Origin: Palsa-504 sp963742795 | Lineage (GTDB): Bacteria; Actinomycetota; Actinomycetes; Streptosporangiales; Streptosporangiaceae | Reading direction: 5' to 3' | DNA: 64,000 nucleotides | Assembly: GCA_963742795.1 (NCBI GenBank) | Contig: CAVUNL010000015.1 | Coordinates: 62,001 to 126,000, forward strand | Shown: positions 1 through 8,514 of the stretch, piece by piece | Layout of the letters: every line of letters starts with the position of its first letter | How positions within the stretch are numbered: position 1 is the stretch's first letter | Position numbers and translations under genes: made by a program | The notes under the pieces: model-generated | What the model was told of the DNA's origin: nothing | Database searches by the model: none | The model's input: the letters and a program-made list of their open reading frames with translations, nothing else

Positions 1-416
1 GCCAGGGCGGCCTGGGCGCGGTCCTGAGGGCTGCGGGCCTCGCCGAACGAGGCGTAGGCGGGCAGGCGGCGGGTGGCGCCGCCGAACAGGACGCTGACCG
101 GCTGCCCGGTGACCTGGCCGATGATGTCCCACAGCGCGGCCTCCAGCGGCCAGTAGCGGCCGGCGTGGAAGCCGATCGACTCGAGGGTCCGCACGTGGTC
201 GGCGATGGCCAGCGGGTCACGCCCGGTGAACAGCGGCTCGAACGGCTCGAAGCCGTCCATGGTGTCGCCCGAGCCGTACCCGGTGACGCCCTCGTCGGTG
301 TGCACGGTCACCAGGGTGGCGTCGAATCCCCGGCGCGGGACGGGGTCCCAGGCCGCGTGGAACGGGGGGTCCAGCGGGAGCCGCATGCGGTCGAGCCGGA
401 TCGCGCCAATCTTCAA
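1..416 (-). CDS. Mandelate racemase/muconate lactonizing enzyme family protein, N-terminal part (cut by window edge)
   Basis: Only about 138 N-terminal residues are visible; the gene continues past the left edge. The TTG start shares the bases TTGA with the stop of the lyase-like gene before it, so translation is probably coupled. The visible part reads as the enolase-superfamily capping domain: LKIGAIRLDRMRLPLD at the start, then TDEGVTGYGSG, EAALWDIIGQ and LFGG near residue 115, the usual order in MR/MLE proteins. The catalytic barrel lies outside the window, so racemase, cycloisomerase or dehydratase activity cannot be told apart. Pairing with the lyase homologue suggests one catabolic operon (inference). 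Confidence 0.75.
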   Translation of the reverse strand, partial: MKIGAIRLDRMRLPLDPPFHAAWDPVPRRGFDATLVTVHTDEGVTGYGSGDTMDGFEPFEPLFTGRDPLAIADHVRTLESIGFHAGRYWPLEAALWDIIGQVTGQPVSVLFGGATRRLPAYASFGEARSPQDRAQAAL

Positions 417-1849
417 GATAGGTCACCGCGGGAGACCAGCTCGACCAGCGGCTCCAGGTCGGCGGGCAGCGTGCCGTCGGCCTGGGTGAACGGGACCAGC
501 TCGCGGGCCATCTGGTACGCCCGGCCGGTGCCGAGGCCGAGTTCGCTGTTGAGGGCCCGCAGGTCGATGGCCTGGGCGGCGACGACCAGCTCGATGGCCG
601 CGACCCGGGCGCACAGGGCGACCATGTCGGCCAGGCGGCGGGCCGACAGCGGCGCCATCGTGGCCCGGTCTTCGATGCCCTCGCCCTTGACCGAGCTGGC
701 CAGCTCGTAGGAGACCGGGTGGGCCAGCGTGCGGGCCTCCACAGTGATGGCCTGGCCGGAGGTGGCCAGCTCGGACAGCGCGTCGTCGGGCGTGGCGAAC
801 TGTGCGGCCAGGCCGGCCGACAGGCCCGAGAAGGGAGCCTGCAGCAGCTTGACCGCCCGCTCGTTCGCGCTGGTCACCACCGGGGCGAGCGCGATCCGGG
901 CGAAGTCAAGGGCGGCGGCCAGCGGGCCGATGTCGAAGTTCCCGACCGACACGATCCGGCGCTCGGCTTTGACGACGACCGGGTTGGACTGGGAGGAGTT
1001 CAGCTCGAGCTGGAGGATGTGTCCCGCGTAGCCGAGCGCGTCGCGGGCCGCGCCGTGGATCTGCGGGATGCAGCGGAAGGTCAGGGGGTCTTGGAGGAAC
1101 CGGGCCGCTTGGGGGTGCCAGAGGTAGCTGCCCGCGAGCAGGGTCCGCAGCGTGTGCAGGGTGGCGGCCAGGCCGGGGAACGGGCGGGTCTGCTCGATGA
1201 CCGGGTGCAGGCTGGTCAGGTTGGCCCCGAACGCCTCCAGGTCCAGGGCGCCCGCGACGTCGAAGGTGTCCATCAGGGTCTGCGCGTCGGCCAGGGCCAG
1301 GCAGGCCCAGGCGGTGGTGAAGGCGTTGCTGCTGACCAGGGCCAGCCCCTCGTTCTCGGCCACCTCGAAGCCGCTGCGGGTGATGAGCCCGTGCGCCAGG
1401 TCGGCCATCGGGCCGAGGTCGCCCTGGCCGAGCGAGCCCAGCCGGCGGACCGGCGGCGCGAAGCCCTCGTTGAGCAGCGTGACGATCATCTCGGCCAGCT
1501 CGGGCCGGACCCCGGTCACGCCCTTGGCGTAGCTGTTGGCCAGGCACACCATCGCGCCGCGGACCACGTCGGCGGGGGCCGCGTCACCCTGGGCGATGCG
1601 GTGGTTGAGCACCAGGCGCTGGTTGAACTTTCGGCGCTCTGCAGGGTCGAGCAGGAACGACTTGCGCTCGCCGACGCCGGTGGTGAGGCCGTAGACCGGC
1701 TCGTCTTTGGCTAGGACCTCTTCCACGACGGCGCGGGCCTGCTCCATGGTTTCGACAGTCCCGGGGGCCAGCGCGACGGTTTCGCCGTGCCGGGCGGCCG
1801 CGACCACCTCCGTAACAGTCAGGTCACTTCCGTTGAGCATGATCGTCAT
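413..1849 (-). CDS. Aromatic amino acid lyase (HAL/PAL) family protein lacking the MIO tripeptide
   Basis: About 478 residues, close to the length of bacterial histidine ammonia-lyases. Family features: YGLTTGVG (Tyr53, the usual catalytic Tyr position), FRCIPQIHG and NSSQSNPVV. In active family members an Ala-Ser-Gly triad inside GSxGASGDL cyclises to the MIO cofactor. Here residues 138-145 read GSLGQGDL: the Ser is absent and the segment is one residue shorter. Other signature positions also differ (GNFDIGP rather than GNFHG, and Ser for Asp in the NSxxxNP motif). It is therefore either a non-ammonia-lyase enzyme on the same fold or inactive; the frame is intact. I chose the second ATG (1849) because GGTGAG lies upstream of it; an ATG at 1864 is also possible but has no ribosome site. 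Divergent from the peptide importer. Confidence 0.8.
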   Translation of the reverse strand: MTIMLNGSDLTVTEVVAAARHGETVALAPGTVETMEQARAVVEEVLAKDEPVYGLTTGVGERKSFLLDPAERRKFNQRLVLNHRIAQGDAAPADVVRGAMVCLANSYAKGVTGVRPELAEMIVTLLNEGFAPPVRRLGSLGQGDLGPMADLAHGLITRSGFEVAENEGLALVSSNAFTTAWACLALADAQTLMDTFDVAGALDLEAFGANLTSLHPVIEQTRPFPGLAATLHTLRTLLAGSYLWHPQAARFLQDPLTFRCIPQIHGAARDALGYAGHILQLELNSSQSNPVVVKAERRIVSVGNFDIGPLAAALDFARIALAPVVTSANERAVKLLQAPFSGLSAGLAAQFATPDDALSELATSGQAITVEARTLAHPVSYELASSVKGEGIEDRATMAPLSARRLADMVALCARVAAIELVVAAQAIDLRALNSELGLGTGRAYQMARELVPFTQADGTLPADLEPLVELVSRGDLS

Positions 1850-1864
1850 TGATTGCTCACCCAT

Positions 1865-1934
1865 CTATAACTGAGCTAGGCTCGGCTGCTCTGGAACGTT
1901 CCGCGCGAGCGGCCCGGCATCGAGGAGGCCAGCG
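1865..1934. promoter_or_regulatory. Divergent promoter region between lyase homologue and ABC importer operon
   Basis: This 70-bp gap separates two operons transcribed outward, so both promoters must lie here or overlap the lyase start. A GAGGAGG ribosome site precedes the ATG of the permease at 1935. The stretch TATAACTGAGCTAGG is relatively AT-rich, but I could not assign -10 and -35 boxes with confidence. Shared control of the two operons is inferred from the layout. Confidence 0.4.
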
Positions 1935-2888
1935 ATGGCAACGTTCCTTTTGAAGCGCCTCGGGCTGATGGTGCTGACGCTGTTCATCCTCAGCTTGATC
2001 GTATTCTTCGCCGGCGAGGTCCTCCCCGGTGATCCCGGGCGCGCCATCCTCGGCAATCTGGCGTCGCAGAGCTCCGTGCAGGCCCTCGACCACCAGCTCG
2101 GGGTAGACCGGCCGCTGATCACTCAGTACCTGGGCTGGATCGGCGGGCTGCTGCACGGCAACCTGGGCAAGTCGTACACCTACCAGTCGGCGGTCGAGCC
2201 CTTCGTCCGGGCCGCGCTGATCAATTCGCTGAAGCTGGCGGCGCTGGCGTTCGTCATCGTGGTGCCGCTCGGCATCCTCGGCGGCGTGATCGCCGCGCTT
2301 TACAGCGGCCGGGCGGCGGACCGGATCATCTCGGTGACCGGGCTCTCGCTGACTACGGTGCCCGAGTTCGTGTCCGGGATCGTGCTCATCGTGGTGTTCG
2401 GCGTCACGCTGAAGGTGCTGCCGGTCACGGCCGCGGCCGGGGTCGGCGCGAGCCCGGAGAGCCAGTTCCGGCACCTGATATTGCCGGCTATACCACTCGT
2501 CTTTATCCTGTTCGGGTACATTGCCCGTATGGCCAGGGCGGGGACCATCGAGGCGCTGAACTCCGACTACACGCGTACCGCGATCCTGAAGGGACTGCCG
2601 CGGGCCACAGTGATCCGTCGGCACGTGCTGCGGAACTCGCTGCTGCCCACGATCACGGTCATCGCGACCCAGACCGGGTACCTGATCGGCGGGCTGGTGG
2701 TGGTGGAGACGCTGTTCAACTACCAGGGCATCGGGAACCTCATCTACAAGGCCGCCCAGGCGCATGACTTCCCGATGCTGGAGGCCGGGATCCTGGTCAT
2801 CGGCGTGGTCTACGTGGTGGCCACGCTGATCGCGGACCTGCTGCTGATCGCGCTCAACCCGCGGCTGCGGACCGAGGTCGGGCAATGA
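1935..2888 (+). CDS. Peptide/nickel-type ABC transporter permease (DppB/OppB family)
   Basis: A 317-residue inner-membrane permease, normal for DppB proteins. It begins MATFLLKRLGLMVLTLF, running straight into the first membrane helix, followed by a periplasmic loop with DHQLGVDRPLITQYLGWIGGLLHGNLG, typical of this family. Several further hydrophobic segments follow, and the cytoplasmic coupling loop DYTRTAILKGLPRATVIRRH has the EAA-like pattern that docks on the ATPase. GAGGAGG lies 7 bases before the ATG. First gene of a five-component importer in which stops and starts overlap. Confidence 0.9.
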   Translation: MATFLLKRLGLMVLTLFILSLIVFFAGEVLPGDPGRAILGNLASQSSVQALDHQLGVDRPLITQYLGWIGGLLHGNLGKSYTYQSAVEPFVRAALINSLKLAALAFVIVVPLGILGGVIAALYSGRAADRIISVTGLSLTTVPEFVSGIVLIVVFGVTLKVLPVTAAAGVGASPESQFRHLILPAIPLVFILFGYIARMARAGTIEALNSDYTRTAILKGLPRATVIRRHVLRNSLLPTITVIATQTGYLIGGLVVVETLFNYQGIGNLIYKAAQAHDFPMLEAGILVIGVVYVVATLIADLLLIALNPRLRTEVGQ

Positions 2889-3796
2889 CTGACATCACCG
2901 CCGCGCCGCTGGAGCCCTCTGGCCAGATGCTCGGGCCGACCTCCGCGGTCGCGGTCGCGGTGGCGGCCCGGGCCACGCCAGCCCCGTGGCGGCTGCTGCT
3001 GCGCAGGCCGACCTTCCTGATCGGCGCGGCCGTCATCGTGTTCTGGATCGTCTGCGCCATCTTCGGGCACGCGATCGCGCCCTACAACCCGCTAGCGCAG
3101 CAACTGCTGTCGGCCAACGCCGCGCCGTCCGGGGCGCACTGGTTCGGCACCGACCCGCTCGGCCGGGACGTGCTGTCCCGGATCATCGTCGGCGCCAGGG
3201 ACATCTTGATCATTGCCCCGCTGGCCACCCTCCTCGGCACGATCCTGGGTACCGCCCTCGGGCTGGCCATGGGCTACTTCGGCGGCAGCTTCGACCTGCT
3301 CTCCTCGCGGCTCGTGGAGGCGGTGCTGGCCCTGCCGAGCTTCATCGTCGCCTTCCTCTTCCTGGTCGCGCTGGGCCCGACGACCGCCAACTTGATCATC
3401 ATCATCGGCTTGGTGTTCACGCCGCTGATCGCGCGCACGGTCCGGGCCGCCGTGCTGGCCGAGCGGCACCTGGACTACCTGTCCGCGGCCCGGCTGCTGG
3501 GCGAGAACCCGGCCCGGGTCATGTTCGGCGAGATCCTGCCCAACGTCATGCCCGCCATCCTGGTCGAGTTCACCGTCCGGCTGGGCTACGCGGTGTTCAC
3601 CGTGGCCACGCTGTCGTTCCTGGGCTTCGGCGTGCAGCCGCCCACCCCGGACTGGGGCGCGGACATCGCGGCGAACTACATCAACCTGACCGCGGGCTAC
3701 TGGTGGCAGGTCCTGTTCCCCGCCCTGGCCATCGCCTCGCTGGTGATCGCGGTCAACCTGATCACGGACTCTATCGAGCAGGTGCTCGCCTCATGA
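2885..3796 (+). CDS. Peptide/nickel-type ABC transporter permease (DppC/OppC family)
   Basis: A 303-residue partner permease. The ATGA overlap with the previous gene indicates coupled translation. The protein has an Ala-rich cytoplasmic N-terminus (about 35 residues), a first helix near residue 45, the loop HWFGTDPLGRDVLSRIIVGA that is nearly diagnostic for DppC, then the core permease helices and the coupling loop DYLSAARLLGENPARVMF. Together with the preceding DppB-type protein it would form the membrane channel. The substrate is not deducible from the permeases; opines, peptides, nickel and glycosides all use this family. Confidence 0.9.
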   Translation: MTDITAAPLEPSGQMLGPTSAVAVAVAARATPAPWRLLLRRPTFLIGAAVIVFWIVCAIFGHAIAPYNPLAQQLLSANAAPSGAHWFGTDPLGRDVLSRIIVGARDILIIAPLATLLGTILGTALGLAMGYFGGSFDLLSSRLVEAVLALPSFIVAFLFLVALGPTTANLIIIIGLVFTPLIARTVRAAVLAERHLDYLSAARLLGENPARVMFGEILPNVMPAILVEFTVRLGYAVFTVATLSFLGFGVQPPTPDWGADIAANYINLTAGYWWQVLFPALAIASLVIAVNLITDSIEQVLAS

Positions 3797-5883
3797 CCTC
3801 CGATTTGCCGGCCGCTCCCTCGTCGTCCGCCGCCGTGCCGGCCGCCGATGCCTCGCTGGCCCTGTCGGTGCAGCACATGGACGTCACCTACCGGGTGCGA
3901 GGGCAGGATCGGCTCGCGCTGCGGGACGTGTCGTTCAGCATCCAGCGCGGCGAGTCCTACGGGCTGGTCGGCGAGTCCGGGTCGGGCAAGTCCACGGCCG
4001 CGCTGGCCCTGGTCCGGTACCTGCCCAGCAACGGCCGGGTCAGCGGCGGGACGATCAGCATCAACGGGCTGGATCCGCTGTCGATGGGCAAGGGGGCGCT
4101 GCGGGACCTGCGGGCCCACACCGTCTCGATGGTGTACCAGGAACCGGGACGAGCGCTGAACCCGTCGCTGCGGGTCGGCCGGCAGATCGCCGAGGTGTTC
4201 CAGATCGCGGGCCAGTCGTCAGGCGACGCGGTGGCCTCGGCGGAGAACATGCTGCGCAAGGTGCAGATCTCCGATCCGGGCCGGGTCATGCGGCGGTACC
4301 CGTTCGAACTGTCCGGCGGGATGGCGCAGCGGGCGGTCATCGCCATGGCGCTAGCCGTCTCGCCCTCCCTGCTGATCCTGGACGAGCCGACCACCGCGCT
4401 GGACGCGACCGTCGAGGCCGAAGTGCTGGACCTGGTCGCGGCGCTGCGTTCTGAGTTCCGGACTTCTGTGTTGTTCATCAGCCACAACCTGGCGGTGATC
4501 GCCAAGATGTGCGACCGGGTCGGGGTGCTGTACGCAGGCGAGCTGGTCGAGCAGGGGCCCGCCCGGGAGGTGTTCGACAACCCGCGGCACCCGTACACGG
4601 TCGGGCTGCTGCGCTGCATCCCGCGGCGCGGGCAGCGCAAGGACACCGACCGGCTGGACACCATCCCCGGGTTCCAGCCGACGCCCGGGCAAGGCCTTAC
4701 GGGCTGCATCTTCGCCCCGCGGTGCGCGCTGGTGCAGGATAAGTGCCGGACGGCGGAGCCGCCGTTCTTCGCGGTCAGCGACGTGCGGACCTCGCGGTGC
4801 TACTTCCACGAGCAGGCCCCGGACCTGCCCCGGGCCACGCCCGCCTCGATCCCGGCGTCGGGTGGTGGTGGTTCTGACGGGCCTGGTGGTTCCTTGGTGG
4901 TGGTTGAAGGGCTATCCAAGACGTTCGAGGGCAGCGTGAAGGCGCTGGCCGGGGTGGACCTGTCCATCCAGCGCGGCGAGACGCTGGGGCTGGTCGGCGA
5001 GTCGGGTAGCGGCAAGACCACGCTGGCCCGCGTCCTGCTCGGGCTCATCGCGCCGGACCAGGGTTCGGTGGTGACCCTGCACGGCACCCCGCTCAACCCC
5101 GATGCGCGGCGGCGGCCGCGGGCTACCCTGCGTGCGCTGCAGATCGTGTTCCAGAACCCGGACTCCGCGCTCAACCGGCGCCACACGGTGCGGGCCCTGA
5201 TCAGCCGGCCGCTGTCCCGGCTGGCCGGGCTGTCCGGCCAGGCGCTTCGCGACCGGCTGGAAGAGCTGATCACCTCGGTGAGGCTGGAGGACCGGCACCT
5301 GCCGCTGCGGCCGAGCCAGCTATCCGGCGGGCTCAAGCAGCGGGTCGCGATCGCGCGCGCGTTCGCCGGCGGCCCCGAGATCGTGGTGTGCGACGAGCCG
5401 ACCTCGGCACTCGACGTGTCGGTGCAGGCCGCCATCCTCAACCTGCTGGCCGACCTGCAGACCACCGAGCAGGTCACCTACCTGTTCATCTCGCACGACC
5501 TGGGCCTGGTCAGGTACCTGTCGGACCGCATCGTGGTGCTGTACCTCGGGCGGGTGATGGAGGTCGGGCCGTCCGAGACGGTGTTCGCCGGGCCGCACCA
5601 CCCGTATACCGAGGCGCTGTTCTCGGCCGTGCCGTCGCTCGACGGCGAGCGTCCGTCCCGGATCCGGCTGACCGGCGACATCCCCTCCGCGGCGGATCCG
5701 CCAAGCGGATGCGTGTTCCACACCCGGTGCCCGCGCCGGCTGTCGACCGGCATCTGCGAGTCCACCGAACCCCCGCTCCTCGAAGAAGAACCGGGTCATC
5801 AGATCCGCTGTCATATCCCGATCGCCGAACTGCGAACCATCCAGCGAAATGAATCCGCCCCGTCTCAGGGAGGGACCTCGTGA
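3793..5883 (+). CDS. Fused dipeptide ABC transporter ATPase with two nucleotide-binding domains (DppD-DppF type)
   Basis: 696 residues, starting at an ATGA overlap with the permease stop. Two complete ABC domains are present. The first has Walker A GESGSGKST, signature LSGGMAQRAVIA and Walker B LLILDEPTTALD. After a Gly/Ser-rich linker the second has GESGSGKTTLARV, LSGGLKQRVAIARA and VVCDEPTSALDVS. Each domain ends in an oligopeptide-type extension with clustered Cys (GCIFAPRCALVQDKC; GCVFHTRCPRR), as in DppD and DppF. Fusion of the two ATPases into one chain is common in actinobacteria. The open frame extends far upstream but overlaps the permease, so the internal ATG at 3793 is the start. 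Confidence 0.92.
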   Translation: MTSDLPAAPSSSAAVPAADASLALSVQHMDVTYRVRGQDRLALRDVSFSIQRGESYGLVGESGSGKSTAALALVRYLPSNGRVSGGTISINGLDPLSMGKGALRDLRAHTVSMVYQEPGRALNPSLRVGRQIAEVFQIAGQSSGDAVASAENMLRKVQISDPGRVMRRYPFELSGGMAQRAVIAMALAVSPSLLILDEPTTALDATVEAEVLDLVAALRSEFRTSVLFISHNLAVIAKMCDRVGVLYAGELVEQGPAREVFDNPRHPYTVGLLRCIPRRGQRKDTDRLDTIPGFQPTPGQGLTGCIFAPRCALVQDKCRTAEPPFFAVSDVRTSRCYFHEQAPDLPRATPASIPASGGGGSDGPGGSLVVVEGLSKTFEGSVKALAGVDLSIQRGETLGLVGESGSGKTTLARVLLGLIAPDQGSVVTLHGTPLNPDARRRPRATLRALQIVFQNPDSALNRRHTVRALISRPLSRLAGLSGQALRDRLEELITSVRLEDRHLPLRPSQLSGGLKQRVAIARAFAGGPEIVVCDEPTSALDVSVQAAILNLLADLQTTEQVTYLFISHDLGLVRYLSDRIVVLYLGRVMEVGPSETVFAGPHHPYTEALFSAVPSLDGERPSRIRLTGDIPSAADPPSGCVFHTRCPRRLSTGICESTEPPLLEEEPGHQIRCHIPIAELRTIQRNESAPSQGGTS

Positions 5884-7589
5884 CACGAAATATCGATCAC
5901 CGCCGGCTTGGGCGCCTGCGCCAGGATCAGGGCGAGATCGCGAACCACATTATCGACGAGTTTGCCGCGGGGCGGCTGTCCCGCCGTGACTTCATCCGCC
6001 GGGCCACGGTGGTCGGCATCTCCGTTCCGGCGCTCGGGTCGATCCTGGCCGCCTGCAGCAGCAGCTCGTCGTCGTCGTCGAGCTCGTCGTCGAGTTCTTC
6101 GTCGTCGGCGACGGGCGCACCGGGCGCGGTGATCAAGGCCGGCATCGTCACGCCGACCGCGGCGATCAACCCGGTGACCGTGGCCGACCAGGGCGGGCTG
6201 GACATGCTCGCGCAGACCGGCGAGTACCTGACCTTGTCCACGCAGACCCTGCTCCTGAAGCCGGTGCTCGCGACTAGCTGGTCGGCGAACTCCGCCGCCG
6301 ACGTCTGGACATTCAAGATCCGCCAGGGGGTCAAGTTCCACAACGGCGCCGCGCTGACCGCCGACGACGTGGTGTACACCTACAAGTTGCAGACGAACCC
6401 GTCGGGCTCCTCGAACGCGCTGTCCGCGTTCGGCGGGGTGCTCAAGCCGGCCGGCGTGGTGAAGGTCGACGACTTCACGGTGGCCTTCCACCTGGAGGCC
6501 CCGAACGGGAACTTCCCGTACCTGACCTCCTCCGACAACTACAACATGATCATCATCCCGAACAACTACAGCCCCGCGAGCTGGCAGAGCTCGTTCGTCG
6601 GCACCGGCCCGTTCACGCTCGGCTCGTACACGCCGAAGGTGGGCGCCACGTTCACCCGCAACGAGTCGTACTGGGGCACCAAGGCGCTGCCCTCGCAGAC
6701 CCAGTTCACCTTCTACGACACCCCGGCCGCGTCGGTCCTCGCGCTGACCGGCGGGAGCATCGACGTCCTCGGGCAGTTCGCGGTGACCGGCGGCGAGGCA
6801 CTTCTGAACGGCAGCTACAACGTCATCAAGCTGAAGTCGAGCGCGCACCGCGAGCTGTCGATGCGCAACGACCAGGCCCCGTTCACCGACCCGCGGGTGC
6901 GCCAGGCCATCGCGCTCACCCTCAACCGCCCCGAGATCGTCACCGCGCTGTTCAAGGGCTACGCCGACATCGGCAACGACAGCCCGTTCGCGCCGGTCTT
7001 CCCGTCGACGAACACCAGCGTTCCGCAGCGCGTACAGAACATCAGCATGGCCAAGTCGCTGCTGGCGGCCGCGGGACACTCGTCGGGCTTCTCCACCAAG
7101 CTCATCACCGAGAATTTCCTGGAGATCCCCGAGTACGCCCAGATCATCGTGCAGGCCGCGGCGGCCATCGGGGTGAAGATCAACCTGACCGTGGAAAGCT
7201 CAACCCAGTACTACGGCAAGGCCACGTTCGGCAACTCCGACTGGCTGGACGCCACGATGAGCCTGGTCGACTACGGGCACCGCAGCGTGCCGAACGTCTT
7301 CCTGACCTCCCCGCTCCAGACGTACAACGCCACGTCGGGCACCGGCACGTGGAACGCCGCCCACTTCAACAACTCCCAGTACGACACCCTGGTCGCGCAG
7401 TACATCGCATCCTCGGACCTGTCCACCCAGCGCAGCATCGCCGGGCAGATCGAGACGCTGCTGCTGGCCCAGACGCCGGTCATCTTCGGCTACTTCTACA
7501 ATTACCTGACCGCGACAGCCATGGGCATCACCGGTGTGTACCCGACCGCGATCGGGCATCTGTTCCTGTACAACGCGGCGAAGAGCTAA
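5880..7589 (+). CDS. Tat-exported lipoprotein substrate-binding protein, SBP family 5
   Basis: 569 residues, GTG start overlapping the previous stop (GTGA) with a GGGAGGGA ribosome site. N-terminal features in order: a twin-arginine motif SRRDFIR (residues 34-40), a hydrophobic stretch, and lipobox LAAC with Cys59 for lipidation. A run of 17 serines follows the Cys, presumably a flexible tether from the membrane. The rest matches family 5 binding proteins: FKIRQGVKFHNGAALTADDV, GTGPFTLGSY and the late YNATSGTGTWN region. It would capture the substrate outside the cell and deliver it to the two permeases. Last gene of the importer operon; a strong hairpin follows. Confidence 0.92.
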   Translation: MTRNIDHRRLGRLRQDQGEIANHIIDEFAAGRLSRRDFIRRATVVGISVPALGSILAACSSSSSSSSSSSSSSSSSATGAPGAVIKAGIVTPTAAINPVTVADQGGLDMLAQTGEYLTLSTQTLLLKPVLATSWSANSAADVWTFKIRQGVKFHNGAALTADDVVYTYKLQTNPSGSSNALSAFGGVLKPAGVVKVDDFTVAFHLEAPNGNFPYLTSSDNYNMIIIPNNYSPASWQSSFVGTGPFTLGSYTPKVGATFTRNESYWGTKALPSQTQFTFYDTPAASVLALTGGSIDVLGQFAVTGGEALLNGSYNVIKLKSSAHRELSMRNDQAPFTDPRVRQAIALTLNRPEIVTALFKGYADIGNDSPFAPVFPSTNTSVPQRVQNISMAKSLLAAAGHSSGFSTKLITENFLEIPEYAQIIVQAAAAIGVKINLTVESSTQYYGKATFGNSDWLDATMSLVDYGHRSVPNVFLTSPLQTYNATSGTGTWNAAHFNNSQYDTLVAQYIASSDLSTQRSIAGQIETLLLAQTPVIFGYFYNYLTATAMGITGVYPTAIGHLFLYNAAKS

Positions 7590-7598
7590 CCGTTATCT

Positions 7599-7640
7599 GC
7601 CCTTGTACTGTGCGCCTTCCGCGGCGCACAGTACAAGGGC
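7599..7640 (+). terminator. 18-bp perfect stem-loop terminator after the importer operon
   Basis: Bases 7599-7616 and 7623-7640 are exact reverse complements (18 bp) around the 6-base loop TTCCGC, starting 9 bases after the stop codon. There is no U tract, which is common for actinobacterial terminators. Its position at the end of a five-gene operon supports the call. Confidence 0.8.
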
Positions 7641-7732
7641 GTACGCTGCGCGGACGGGTGCGGCCCGCGGTACGGGCCCGCGCGGATCGTGCGGCGCGGT
7701 ACGGGCCGGCGAGGACGGGGAAGGCGGTCCGG

Positions 7733-8464
7733 ATGGCGACCGAGAACCGAGCGCGGGCCGACGCCCACGGGCATCCTGAGGGCGGGCATCATCACCGGGA
7801 CGTGTCGGGCGGGTGGCTGCGCCCGGCGGTGTTCGGGGCCATGGACGGGCTGGTGACCAACGTGTCGCTGATCGCCGGGGTCGGCGGCGGCGGCGCCGAC
7901 GCGCACACGATCGTGCTGACCGGCCTGGCCGGCCTGGCGGCGGGCGCGTGCTCCATGGCGGCCGGCGAGTTCGTCTCGGTCTCCTCCCAGAACGAGCTGA
8001 TCCAGGCCGAGGTCGACAAGGAGCGGCTGGAACTCGAGCACAACGCCGCGGCCGAGCAGGCGGAGCTGGCCGCGATGCTCCGCGCCCGCGGCGTCAGCGC
8101 TCCCACCGCGCGGCTGGCGGCCGCGGAGATCTCGGCGCACCCGGAGAAGGCACTGGCGGTGCACGCGCTCGAGGAACTCGGCATCGACCCGGGCGAGCTG
8201 CCGTCACCGCTGGTGGCGGCGGGCGCGTCGCTGGCCTCGTTCGCGGTCGGGGCGCTGATCCCGCTTATCCCCTACCTGGCTGGCCTGGACGTGCTCGGGT
8301 TCGCGCTCGGGCTGGCCGCGGTCGCCTCGGTGGCGGGCGGGGGCATGGTCGCGCGGCTGACCGCACGGCCGTTCTGGCGCGGGGCGCTACGGCAGCTGGC
8401 CCTGGGCGCGGGTGCCGTCGGGATCACGTACCTGATCGGCATCTTCGTCGGTCGCGTGGCCTGA
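7733..8464 (+). CDS. VIT1/CCC1-family transporter (putative iron/manganese transporter)
   Basis: 243 residues. A short His-rich N-terminus (HGHPEGGHHHRD) precedes GWLRPAVFGAMDGLVTNVSLIAG, the typical start of bacterial VIT-family proteins. It is followed by AAGACSMAAGEFVSVSSQNEL, a charged Glu/Gln/Ala helical region, and membrane segments near residues 165-190, 195-215 and 222-243. In the family this fold moves Fe2+ or Mn2+ out of the cytoplasm; the substrate here is inferred only. The ATG at 7733 has GGCGG upstream and is preferred over the longer open frame. No clear operon partner. Confidence 0.85.
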   Translation: MATENRARADAHGHPEGGHHHRDVSGGWLRPAVFGAMDGLVTNVSLIAGVGGGGADAHTIVLTGLAGLAAGACSMAAGEFVSVSSQNELIQAEVDKERLELEHNAAAEQAELAAMLRARGVSAPTARLAAAEISAHPEKALAVHALEELGIDPGELPSPLVAAGASLASFAVGALIPLIPYLAGLDVLGFALGLAAVASVAGGGMVARLTARPFWRGALRQLALGAGAVGITYLIGIFVGRVA

Positions 8465-8470
8465 CGTTCC

Positions 8471-8512
8471 GGTTCAGTCGCGCCGGTTCAGTCGCGCCGG
8501 TTCAGTCGCGCC
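8471..8512. repeat. Three tandem 14-bp repeats between convergent genes
   Basis: GGTTCAGTCGCGCC occurs three times exactly, head to tail. A degenerate further copy runs into the last codons of the amidohydrolase on the other strand. It fills the 50-bp gap between two convergent stop codons. Function unknown; probably replication slippage. Confidence 0.75.
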
Positions 8513-8514
8513 GG

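Noticed and set aside
1857..2885. 342-codon minus-strand frame over the first permease
   Set aside because: His/Asp/Gln-rich antisense shadow of a membrane protein; would also overlap the lyase start.
2986..3792. Upstream extension of the fused ATPase frame
   Set aside because: Lies within the permease gene in another frame and has random Ala/Arg/Gly content; the ATG at 3793 with ATGA overlap fits the operon.
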